From NCBI GenBank assembly GCA_905221605.1, contig CAJNDS010000009.1, positions 190,001 through 232,500 on the forward strand: 42,500 nt of DNA. Reading direction: 5' to 3'. The stretch comes from Symbiodinium natans (Eukaryota > Sar > Dinophyceae > Suessiales > Symbiodiniaceae). Below, in pieces: positions 26,630 through 37,600 of the stretch; position 1 is the stretch's first letter; every line of letters begins with the position of its first letter. Made by a program: the position numbers and the translations under genes. The notes beneath the pieces are model-generated. The model was not told the origin of the DNA, did no database searches, and was given only the letters and a program-made list of their open reading frames with translations.

Positions 26630-27010
26630 GGTTTAGGTTTATATAGGGTTTAGTGTTTAGGGTTTGTATAGGGTTTAGGGTTTAGGTTTATGTAGAGGCC
26701 AGGGTTTAGGGTTTAGGCTTTGGGGTTTGCACAGGGTTTAGGGTTTAGGGCTTGGATTTATATAGGCTTAACTAGGATCTAGGCTGTAGGCTTTAGGCTT
26801 CAGACTTTAGGCTATAGGCTTTAGGCTTTAGGCTTTAGAATTAGGCTTTGGGGTTTAGAATTAGGCTTTGGGCTTCAGGCTTTGGGCTTCAGGCTTCAGG
26901 CTTCAGGCTTCAGGCTTTCAGGCTTCAGGCTTTAGGTTTTAGGCTTTAGGCTTTAGGCTTTAGGCTTTAGGGTTTAGGGTTTAGGGTTTAGGGTTTAGGG
27001 TTTAGGGTTT
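26630..27010. repeat. telomere-variant block with TTTAGGC and TTCAGGC units
   Basis: TTTAGGG units change to TTTAGGC and TTCAGGC units (about 26770-26965) and back to TTTAGGG (26966-27011). TATATAGGG-type units occur on the left. Confidence 0.85.
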
Positions 27011-27460
27011 AGAAGGGGTTTTGGGTTTGGGCTTATACCCATATAGGGTATCGGGTTTAGGGTTTATATAGGGTTTAGGGTTCTGGGAAAAAGAAACAAA
27101 GCAATATAAAAAAAGAGCTAGGGCTTATAGTGTGTACATAGGGTTTTGGGGTACCCCCGCCAACAAACAAAAGCAAAACCTCCCAAAACAACCTGCCAGT
27201 TCCCTATGAAATTCGAGAAGTCCGTATCTTATATCCGCCATATAACCTTTCAAGTGGTTGTGACGGACACTATGTATAAGTCCCGAGTTCCCTACCAAGG
27301 ACCCGGAAAAGAAGGAAGTCTTACCTATGAAGCGCTGATGTTGAGCTTATTAGGGGCTTAATGTGGGCTTGAAGCTGATGTGGTTGGATTGGGCACCCCC
27401 ACCCCCCCGCCCCCCCTCCCCCTTCTCCTCCTCATAGCATCCTTTGATTGAGTGGGTGTC
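27011..27460. other. unassigned intergenic or intronic stretch
   Basis: An AT-richer segment with an open frame on plus (27146-27361) that has no recognisable protein features, followed by a C-rich patch. I see nothing supportable here. Confidence 0.4.
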
Positions 27461-27500
27461 TAAACCCTAAACCCTAAACCCTAAATCCTAAACCCTAAAC

Positions 27501-27653
27501 CCTTAGTATCGTCCTTTGCCTTCCTTCGCAGGTGCTGAAGTATCGACCCCTGGGTTTCACAGAAAGAGTATATAAGGATTCCCTAAGGGGAAGGGTTTAG
27601 GGTTTAGGGTTTAGGGTTTGACCCATATTAGGGGACCATGCAACTAACCCAGA
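27501..27653. repeat. dispersed element family B, copy 1, interrupted by (TTTAGGG)n
   Basis: It shares GTGCTGAAGTAT...GGTTTCA...GTATA...CCCATATTAGGGGACCATGCAACTA-type words with 37810-37962 and 42081-42232. Four TTTAGGG units at about 27593-27620 interrupt it at a site not interrupted in the other copies. Confidence 0.7.
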
Positions 27654-27853
27654 CTGGGGAATATACCTTAATTCATACTAGGATCCGAAACCCTAAGCCC
27701 TACATCCTTAACCCTAAATCCTTAACTAAGGGTGTTGGGCCTTGAGCCCTCTGGATACCCTGGACCCTAAACCCTAACCCGAAACAGTCTCGGGTTCAGG
27801 GTTTTGGGGTTCGGGCTTCGGTTTTGCCATCCCCTTGAAAGCTGAGCCGGTCT

Positions 27854-27905
27854 AGGGTTTAGGGTTTAGGGTTTAGGGTTTAGGGTTTAGGGTTTAGGGT
27901 TTCGG
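27854..27905. repeat. telomeric array (TTTAGGG)7
   Basis: Near-perfect units. Confidence 0.92.
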
Positions 27906-27970
27906 GATCGGAGGGTTTAAGGCTTAAAGGGGGGTTCAGGGATCGGAGGGTTTAGGGTAAACCTAGCTAG

Positions 27971-30156
27971 TTCTCTGCCCACAAAGGCACCCAGACACTG
28001 CACGAACACGGCACTGCCGCTGGCCTGCAGTTTGAAGGTTTCGACCGCAACAGGGGGACACTTGAGGCTTTAGGGTTTAGGGATTTAGGGTTTAGGGTTT
28101 AGGGTTTAGGGTTTAGGGATTTAGGCTTGCGACCAGCACAGGTCCCGTTTATACAGGGCTCGCTAGCAGGGGAAGCTCCGAACGAGTTGCAAACCTAAAC
28201 CCTTAACCCCCTAAACCCTAAACCCCATAAACCCCAAACCCTGAACCCTAAACCCTAAACCCATAGCACCCTAGTTCCCAAAGGCTTCCAAGTAAAGGCT
28301 CCACACAAAAACCTAAGCCTAGTCCCTGAACCCTGGGTTCTCGAGAGGGTGCGACCACGGCAGCCCAACCTGCGAAACTTGCGGTTTAGGGCTTTGGGTT
28401 TGGGGTTTAGTAGGGTTTAGGGTGTAGGATCTAGGGTTTAGGGTTTAGGGTTCAGGGTTCAGGGTTTAGGGTTTAGGGTTCCCCCACAATATAGTAGTCG
28501 CGTCGCCATTAAAGCCGAAACTATCGGGGGCCCCCTAAAACCTATAAGCACCTACTCCTACAAACCCGAACTTTAAGCCAACCTTAAACTCTCAACCCTA
28601 CATCCTACGACCCTGAACCCTCCAAACCCTAAGCCCCAAGACCATCGAATCCCTAAACCCCAACCGGAAACCATCCCCCCAAACCCTAAACCCTAGAATC
28701 AACCCTACACTCCAAGACCCTACAGACCCTAGACCCCAAGACCCTATAAACCCTCTGTCCCAACACCCTTTTCACCCGACATCCCAAGACTCGTTTAACT
28801 CTAATTCCCAAACACCAAGACCCCTAAGCCCTAAACCCTAAACCTTAAACCCAAACCGCTGATTTTCCACCCTGGGGCCAGGTCTTGGTTTGGTCCACGT
28901 CGCCCTCGGCGAGCGTGCCACTGCTTTGCAGGCTGACAGGGGCTCTGGGCTATGGGGGCTTGGGGTTTAGGGTTTAGGGTTGTGTGCGTGCTCTCTCTCT
29001 TTCTGAAATCTTTTTTCTGCTCTCACCCCTCGTCCTTTTCCTTCTTCCACTCTTTTCACACCCTTCTGAAAGACTAAGAAAAGACCAACAGAGGAGACAG
29101 GAAGCAAGCAGGGTAGGGAAAGGAGAGTTTTTTAATGCTATCGCTTGCGCTTTTCATTTCTTCCATGTGTCTCCCTTTCGCTTCTCTCTTTCTCTTCTTC
29201 TCGCCATTTCGCCTGCCTGTCTCTGTCTGTCTCTCTCTCTCTCTCTCTCAGGTGTCTGATTTTTTACGTTCGAGAAATGAGAAGAGCGTGCCGAAGGATA
29301 TGTAGAGGTCTATGCCACAAGGTTTGTAGTTTTCGTTTTTGGGAATGAAGTATTGTTGTTTTTTTTTCGTGGTTTATTGCATAGCGGACGTCTGCCGTCA
29401 AACAAAGCGTAAAAACCCTAAACCCTAAACCCTAAACCCTAAGCCCTAAACCCTAAACCCTAAACCCTAAACCCTAAGCCCTAAACCCTAAACCCTAAAC
29501 CCTAAACCCTAAACCCTAAACCCTAAACCCTAAACAAAGAGGCCTAAGCCCTGAGCCCTCCAGGAGCTGGCAACCGCTGCTTCGGCTCTCCGCACCAGCT
29601 TGGGCTCAAAGCATCCCTGGTCCCAGCAGGCTCTTGAGCCCAAAGCCTGAAGCCCTAAACCCTAAACCCCAAACCCTCAACCCTAAACCCGAAACCCCGA
29701 ACCCCAAACTCTCAACCCTAAATCCCTAAACCCAAGCAAAAGTTCACTTTAGCATGATGCTGTGGGGTTGGGGCTGGTTTTGGGTGGGGGCTGGTCTCCA
29801 TTACCTTGCCGTACCAAGAGGTAGAAGGGTTATCGCAACACCATATAAGGTTTACAGCAAGACTATCTCTACGTAAACTTAATGTGGGTAGTTCTCTAAA
29901 TTAGGGTTCCTTTTCGCGTCCTTATGAAGGTGCCTTACTCTTCTGGGGACCCGAATTTGGGGATCTACCCATATAAATGGCACGTGGAAGAGCCCTAGAT
30001 CTAGGGGACGTGAAGTTGTTGGCTGTCTTGTTGGCTTCTTGGTAGCCCGGTCTACGTTGCATCCTGGGGTCTATGTAAGCCCTACGAACATAAAGTAGCA
30101 GCGCCAAGGAGGAATTGCAGATCTGGGATTTTGGACAAGCAAGCCGTCTGTACGAG
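27971..30156 (+). CDS. candidate exons of an unidentified gene
   Basis: Open segments flanked by plausible splice sites: 27971-28066 (FSAHKGTQTLHEHGTAAGLQ..., 32 codons, GC donor), 28142-28185 (VPFIQGSLAGEAPN), 28346-28383 (RVRPRQPNLRNL, donor GTTTAG from the telomeric array), 28882-28931 (GLVHVALGERATALQ), 29252-29301 (VSDFLRSRNEKSVPKD after a long CT tract, donor GTAGAG), 29564-29629 (ELATAASALRTSLGSKHPWS, GC donor) and 30121-30156 (IWDFGQASRLYE, GT donor). No start or stop is fixed and no family is recognised. Similar open segments occur by chance in the CARNMT introns, so the set is tentative. Confidence 0.35.
29230..29249. repeat. (CT)n tract acting as a possible polypyrimidine tract
   Basis: About ten CT dinucleotides end in CAG|GTGTCTG at a candidate exon. 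The whole 28984-29250 stretch is pyrimidine-rich. Confidence 0.75.
29411..29535. repeat. telomeric array (CCCTAAA)n with CCCTAAG variants
   Basis: About 17 units. Confidence 0.93.
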
Positions 30157-32120
30157 GTCCAAGGTCCTGAGCTCTAAGCCCTGAGCCCTCAGCCCTAAGC
30201 CCGAAGCCCTAAACCCTAACTCAACCCGTCTAGCGCCTCCGGATGCAGCCCAGTTTGGGGTTCAGAGTTTTAGGGTTTAGGGTTTAGCTTTCAGGCTTAT
30301 ACTGGGCTCATAAGGTACAACAACCCTAGGCCCTAAACCCCCTCTTTGGGCTCTTCTACTCGGAGCTGTGGGCTGGAAAAACCTACAGCAGAAGCAAGCC
30401 TGAGCCCCTCAATTTGCTGATCCCTGCCCCTTCCCTGCCCCTCCACACCCTAAACCCTAAACCCTAAACCCTAAACTTAGCCCTTGGTGAAACTCTCCAA
30501 GAGCCGCCCGCAGCATGAAAAGCCCTAAACGCCCCAAAGGCCCGAAAAGTACCCAGCCCACGCCAGTTTCAAACATATCTACCAGGACGGGTTACTAGGC
30601 CTTGGGATCGTAATGAACCCTGTACTAACCCCAAACCCCTTAACATCCCCATGATCAACCCTCTAGAGGGCCTTTCTAAGTGTAGAAAACCCTAAGCCCT
30701 TAAAATCCCCATGATCAACCCTATAGAGGGCCTTTTAAGGGTTGTAAGTTGCAGGGTATGATAGCCCTAACTCCTAAACTCTAAACCCTAAACCCTATTC
30801 CCTAAGGGGTTATAGGGTATGATAGACCAAACCCTAAGCCCCAAACCCTAAACCCTGGACCCTACAGGGGTTATAGGGTATGATAGCCCATCCTACCTCA
30901 GGCGCAGGTGGACGTGGAAGCGCTGAGGACAGCCCTCTGAGACCCCGCTCGCTGCGAGTGAAAATCGCAGCCAAAGACAGGGGGGTTGAACCCTGAACTT
31001 TGAACCCTGAACCCAAAACCCGAAGTCCTAAGCTCCTTTGTGGTACTCAAACCCTAAACCCGTCAGGCTGGCAGAGATTTTGGGGGTTTCTGGGCTTGGA
31101 CGTCTCAAGGAATAGGCTTCTTTTCGTGGTGGAGGGTTTAACCAGGTGTTCGGAATGAGGGTGCTCGGTGTCTCGTATCTAGGATGTTAGGGTTTTGGGT
31201 TTACTTTACCGCTTCGTAGATCGTTCCTTCAAGGCACAAACTAAGTGTGCTTTATCCTGAGGACACAGAAAACTTGGACCCAGAGTAGGTCCTGATTCCC
31301 TTGTTTTAGGGCTCTGCTTCCCCTCTAAACCCCTTTAAACCAGAACGGGCACCCTTTTTTAATTCCTGGATTAGTCCCGGGTCCAGAAAAGGTACCTAGG
31401 AGTAGAGTAGGTAACCTTTAACTTTTTTGGGGTAGTATAATCCCCTTGTCATCCCAAAGGTTAACCTTTAATTCCCACAGGTTACTGGACAACTAGGGGT
31501 AAGCGAGAGAGTCGCTTTGGGATCATTGGGTTCGGTCAGGGTTTTGGCTTTCAGCGCCCCCGCCTCCCAGCCCTCAGTGGGAGCCGGCGCCGCCCTCCAG
31601 CCCCCCTACAGACTTGATGGAATTTAAGCAGTTTTATTTTCTTCTAAGGGAGCTGTTATAGGAGTTCTCTTATTAGTATTTTTAGTTTACAGTTTAGGGT
31701 TAAGGGTTTTGGGTTTTGGGTTTAAGGGTTTAAGGGTTTAAGCCCTCCAGACTCCCGCGCTGGCGCGCAGCTTGGTGAGGGGCTGGGGGGCTGAAGGGCT
31801 GGACGACTGGAGGGCCGCGGATTTGCAGGTATGTAGTGTGGGTCAAAAAGAAGTCTGCCTTATGACAGACCCTTGATTAAGAAATGGTCAGGGTCTAGTT
31901 TCTTGCTTGGAATGAGTTCTTATTATTTTTTGTCAATATTGTTATCCAATTTTTTTTGTGTGCGTTCACCGTGCTTGTAGGGTTTAGGTTCCGCGGCCTC
32001 TTGGTTGCTAAGCTTCTCGGACTCGGTCTTCATTTTCTGGATTGCTTTTGAAGGGGGACCTTACGTAATTCAGCAAGGAGTCGCTTCTTCTTGGTGCTTC
32101 TTTAAATGCCGTTCCTCTAG
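30157..32120. other. repeat-poor stretch without a supported gene
   Basis: Short telomere-like runs at 30440-30476 and 31715-31740. Three near-repeats of GGGGTTATAGGGTATGATAG occur around 30745, 30807 and 30868. There are weak open segments at 30355-30430 (YSELWAGKTYSRSKPEP) and 30903-30940 (AQVDVEALRTAL). I could not support a gene. Confidence 0.4.
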
Positions 32121-32126
32121 ACCGCA

Positions 32127-32268
32127 CTCGGAGGTTCATGGTACTTGGTAACTAATTCTAGCTGTACTTACAACTGTACTTATAACCACATTAGGGCACT
32201 TACTTAAGCTTCTCACAGGGTTTTAAGTACAGTTTGAATTAGTTTCTAAGTACCATGAACCTCCAGGT
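32127..32268. repeat. foldback MITE family A, copy 2
   Basis: GGAGGTTCATGGTACTTGG... inverted at ...CTAAGTACCATGAACCTCC. The central part has diverged. There is no telomeric interruption. Confidence 0.88.
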
Positions 32269-32352
32269 ACCTGGCTCTTCGTAGAGAATGAAGACATTGG
32301 GAGCCTCGCATTTCTTTGGGACTGCTCTGAACTCCACGTCCCACTTGTTCCC

Positions 32353-32428
32353 CTAAACCCTAAACCCTAAACCCTAAACCCTAAACCCTAAACCCTAAAC
32401 CCTAAACCCTAAACCCTAAACCCTAAAC
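32353..32428. repeat. telomeric array (CCCTAAA)11
   Basis: Near-perfect units. Confidence 0.94.
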
Positions 32429-32587
32429 CCCCTACCCCTTCCTCCATCAAGAAAGCTCGTGGATTTTTCAGGGGGGGGATAGGGCTGGGCAGTCAGCTGT
32501 CGAGGCTGTGGGATCCATGTTACTTCACCACCGCCGTTTCCGGGACAGAAAGATTTATAGAGTGGGGAGTCGGGAGCCCAGGATAGC

Positions 32588-32693
32588 ATGTCCAAGCAAC
32601 GGCAGAAGCAGATCCGCCGCAAGTCGACACCAAGAGCTGCGACAGAAAAGCCTACAGCACCAAGATCTAGGCCCCAACCTGGACCCCCAAAAA
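32588..32693 (+). CDS. candidate first exon, basic N-terminus
   Basis: ATG at 32588 follows an AG at 32578-32579. 35 codons are rich in Lys, Arg, Ser and Pro. It ends at a strong GTATGT donor, leaving one base. This looks like a disordered basic tail. Confidence 0.5.
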
Positions 32694-34586
32694 GTATGTA
32701 ACAAAAATAGCCCCAAACCCCAATAAAAGGGCCCGTGTTTCACATGCTGTATGCTGTGGGGGTTTACGGTTTCGGGTTTAGGGTTTAGAGTTTCAGGAAC
32801 TTATTCGAGGGACCACCCCGAACCCCAAGCCATTCGGTGCGCGACGCCATGGCGGAAGGGGCGCTCAGCCGAGTCGACGAGGAGCAGCAGCGGCTCCTCT
32901 CGTGCCTTGCGCCCCCCAAACCTACTTTTTAGGGTTTAGGGTTTAGGGTTTAGGGTTTAGGGTTTAGGGTTTAGGGTTTAGAGGGGTTAGCGTCCTAAGA
33001 ATCCTATAAGGGGGGGGGGGGGGTTTATAGGAGTAACCTACAAAAACGGATTTGGGTTCTTAAGGTACTGTTTCTGAGCAGCCATGTGAAGCAGGATCCC
33101 ATCGTGTTTCTGTTGGGAGGTCAGAGGACTCCGACAGTTTGCACATGAGGCTTCAAGCAAGGGTTTGGGGTTTATAGGGTTTAGGGTTGTGGGCTCAGCG
33201 CTTCCGGCTTACCCTAAACCCCTAAACCCTAAACCCTAAACCCTAAACCCTATAGGGCTTAGGGTTTAGCGGGATGGGCTCTTCTGCCCTTGCAGTCCCC
33301 ATAGACAACCCTATAAAAAGGCCGGCTCGGACTTAAAACCTTGTAAACCCTAAACCCTAAACCCTAAACCCTAAACCCTAAACCCTAAACCCTAAACCCT
33401 AAACCCTAAACCGCCGCCCCGAGGTTGGTGGGCGAGCATCACCAGGCCTGGGAGGATGCAGTGCTGCAAGCCTTCAGCAGGCGCTCCCCAGGTTAAAGGT
33501 TTCGGGTTTAGGGTTTGGGGTTTAGGGTTTAGGGTTTAGGGTTTAGGGTTTGGGGTTTAGGGTTTGGGGTTTGGGTTTTGGGGTTTAGGGTTTAGGGTTT
33601 AGGATTTCGGGCTTTGTTTAAGGGATCTACTTGGAGGTTCGTGGTACTTATTTGCCAATGATAGCTCTACTTATAACCCACTCATAAGCCCCGTAAGTGC
33701 CCGAATATGGTCATAAATACAGTGATAAGCACAGGTTTATATTATATTGGTTAAGAAGTACCATGTATCTGGGGACAGGATTGGGAAGCGGGAGTGATCC
33801 GAGCCTGTCCAGAGCTTAGGGTTTAGGGTTTAGGGTTTAGGGTTTAGGGTTTAGGGTTTAGGGGGTTATTGTGCTGGTAGGACTTCGGGAGAAGATGCAG
33901 GCAGACGCTGCGAAAAGCACTGGCAGGGCGTGGTGAGTTCGAGACGTCACGTGGGAAAGGACCTCGAAAAACGTGGCAGCCGTGGTTGTAAGAGGCACGC
34001 AACGCCCCTAAACCCTAAACCCTAAACCCTAAACCCTAAACCCTAAACCCTAAACCCTCCGTGTCGAAAAGGCAGAACATGCCTGAGCAGGAACGCACAT
34101 GTGACAAAGAGCACGAGTTCGTCGGCCTGCGTGGGCTTTCGTGTAGCATTTCGGCAATGGCGGGTTTTTCAGTATTCAGTGTCTTGAAACTGTTCGTGCG
34201 GTGCAAAGGATCACTTCTTTCAGGACTCTGGGAATTGAGATTCATGAAACAATTCCAGTTTAGGCCTAAACCCGAACAGGAATAGGTTAGGGATGTTAGG
34301 GTCAAAAGAGATTGGGTCAAAAGGGTTTAGGGAACCCCCAAACCCCAAACCCCAAACCCTAAACCCTACACCCTAAACCCTAAACCCTAAACCCTCAACA
34401 AGCCCTAAGCCTCGAACCCTGAGCACATACCTGGGGCAGGATCCGAGCCGCGCACGGGATGAGCTTTGACAAGGCTGCGGAGATGTTGCGGTTCATGGTT
34501 TCAGGCGTTGGGGGGTGTTTAGGGTTTAGGGTTTAGGGTGTAGGGTGTAGGGTGTGGGGTGTGGGGTGCAGTTTTTTTTTTTTTTT

Positions 34587-34617
<31 letters not shown>

Positions 34618-37600
34618 GGCGTTTAGTGTTTTTTTTGTAGTCTAGGGTTTTTGTTTTAGGGTTTAGGGTTTAGGGTTTGGGAAACATGTCCGGGCGTGCC
34701 CTTCCATTGCCGCAACAAAAGGGCTTAGATGGGCTTGGGGGTTTCGGGTTTCAGGTCTTGGCGGGCACTCGTCAGACTGAAACAACCCGGGGTAAGTCCT
34801 GTGAAAACAAAGTGCCAGAGAAACTGGCCATGACTCTGCTTAAGCCCTAAACCCTAAACCCAGTTGCTGCAGTCTTGCCAGAGTAAGCAGGCCGAAGCCT
34901 CGAGGGAATTTCGCGCATTTACAACCGAATCCCTGCAAAGTGGTCGTGCAGTTCTAGGGTTTTAGGGTTTTAGGGTTTTAGGGTTTTAGGGTTTGAGGGT
35001 TTTGAGGGTTTTGAGGGTTTTTAGGGTTTTTAGGGTTTTAGGGTTTTAGGGTTTAGGGCTAGGCGGGCGGTAGACAAGCTCTAAACCCTAAACCTTGCAC
35101 CGGAAGAGGACCCAAGACGCCGGCATCAAGGGATAGAACCCCAACAAACCCACTTTTGAGTAGGCTATCATTCTAAGACTCCTAGACTAGACAAAGTCAA
35201 AGGTCACCTACGAAAATTCTGTTTTTTTTCTTGGGGGGGGGAGTTCTTAAGGTACATGTAGGAGTGTTTTTGAGACATGTTTCCTGAATTCAGAGGTGCT
35301 GGGCGCTTTGGGCATGGTCGGGAGGGTGGCTGACTATTCGGGGCCGACTTGGCCTGTCTCAATGTGTTGTGGGAAAGCCGACAGACCGAAAACGCACAGA
35401 CCCCATACACCCCATAGACCCTGTAGACCCTATAGACCCTGACATAGACCCTATAGACCCTCTAATCCCTAAAACCCGACAGATGCTGAACCCTAACCCT
35501 TCAACAACTCTTCCTGCAGCCTTGCAGAACCCTAACACCCTAAGCCCCTAAACCCTAAAACCCTAAAAACACTAAATTCCCTAAAACCCTAAAACCCTAA
35601 AACCCTAAAACCCTAAAACCCTAAAACCCTAAACCCTAACCCTAAACCCTAAACCCTAAACCCTAAACCATAGCAGCTCTTCAGGCGACGTAAGCCAAAA
35701 GCCCTTGTTCTTGGGAGGCCTCAGAGTATCCTCAACCCTAATATTGGCCAGCCTGAACCGTTTAGGGTTTAGGGTTTAGGGTTTAGGGTTTAGGGTTTAG
35801 GGTTTAGGGTGCACCTGGACCTCTTTCACTCGAAGCTTGCAGCAGGAACACTCGAATTTGGGCCAGTTTCTGGGTGCAGCTCGGCAGCCAGTTCTCTGTT
35901 TTTTGCTTAAGCACCCAAGAATATGTAAAGCAAGACCTATATTGACCATACAAGGAATAACATTTTTCATGTTTTGGGGGGTTCTTAAGCAAATAGTAGT
36001 TCTCCAAGTTATGGTCCTAGGGTTTAGGGTTTGGGGGTTTAAGCTCACAGCCAGCGATCCTTATCAGAGCTTTCTAACAGGCTTATACTTCACATACACG
36101 CTATTAAGCAGTTGCAGAGTTGTCTTTGAAGGCATTGACGTATGTCTCCTTGTCCAGCGCAAGATGTGGTGTCACATGCGCGCGCCCCGTACACGTGCCC
36201 GCATACGTGCATGGCACCTAAATACGCAGATGCGTTTTGCACCTGCGGGTGCCTGCGCGAAATGGCATTCTGCATTTTCCTACCAGCCGCTGTGAGTATG
36301 GGATTCTCACACCATGTGCTGAATCCCAAACCCTTCTGAACGTTCCGAGGCCCGAAACCCTACACCCTACACCCTAAACCCTAAACCCTAAACCCTAAAC
36401 CCCAGGGTTGTACGGTTTTGGGGCATTTCCGGGGGGCCTTTGACAGACTCAAACCGACCCCAAGTCGGCCCCAAGTCACCTCAAGCTCCAAGTCTTGCTC
36501 CCTGCACCCTTCAACCCTAAACCCTAAACCCTAAACCCTGAACCCTGAACCCTGAACCCTGAACCCTAAACCCTAAACCCTAAACCCTAAACCCTGAACC
36601 CTGAACCCTGAACCCTGAACCCTGAACCCTAAACCCTAAACCCTAAACCCTAAGCAAGGCTACGCCATCATCTCAGCCCGAGGTAAAGGACGACCTGGCA
36701 GATAATATGGCGATTCTTGTGGGTCTGCTGAATGCGATGGGTTTAGGGTTTAGGGTTTAGGGTTTGGGGTTTAGGGTTTAGGGTTTAGGGTTTAGGGTTA
36801 GGGTTTAGGGTTTAGGGTTTGGGGTTTAGGGTTTAGGGTTTAGGGTTTAGGGTTTAGGGTTTAGGGTTTAGGGTTTAGGGTTTAGGGTTTAGGGTTTAGG
36901 GTTTAGGGTAAAAGGTTGATTGCTGGAATCTCCAGATCCTCTCAGGTCCCGAAGCCCGCAAACCCTAAGGCCCTCAAGCAAACCACCCATCGAGGTCTTG
37001 AAGGTTCAGGGGCTTGGTTCTTAGTAGGGAATGAGGGAATGAGGGCCCAAGATATACCCTCTAAGGGACTATATAGGGCCCTCATTCCGTCAGTCCGTAC
37101 TAAGAACCAGGGAGAAGGTTCAGGGGCTTGGTTCACGGGTGCCCCAACTACCACCCTCCTTCCTACCCCGCTAGGTAATCCCCCAGATCAAGGCGATGTT
37201 TAGGGATTATGAGGCCGAATTGCGGTTGTTTAAGGGGGGAACCTAGGGGGGGTGGGGGGGAGGTAGTATCCCTAAACCCTAAACCCCAAAATGTCCCAAA
37301 ACCCTCAGTAGTGTCGAGGCGGGGGTATAGGGAAACCCATGATTGGTAGCCCAGTGGCACTCTTTATACCCTTTTTTTGTTCAAGGCCCGGTTCTAAAGT
37401 AACCGTTTAGGGTTGAGGGTTGAGGAGGGGTCAATTTGGAACACCCGAAACTAAACCAGAAACCCTAAACCCTAAGCCCTACAGGAATTACCAAAAGGCC
37501 CATGGAAACTCACCTTAGATGAAAAGGGCGATGTAACTTGGGGCTTGATGGGCACGCATGGGGTTTGTGGGAACTCAGGAGTGTGGAGCACAGCCTGCTT

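Noticed and set aside
27146-27361. 71-aa plus-strand frame as a gene
   Set aside because: No recognisable feature, no homology-like motif, AT-rich codons unlike the other exons.
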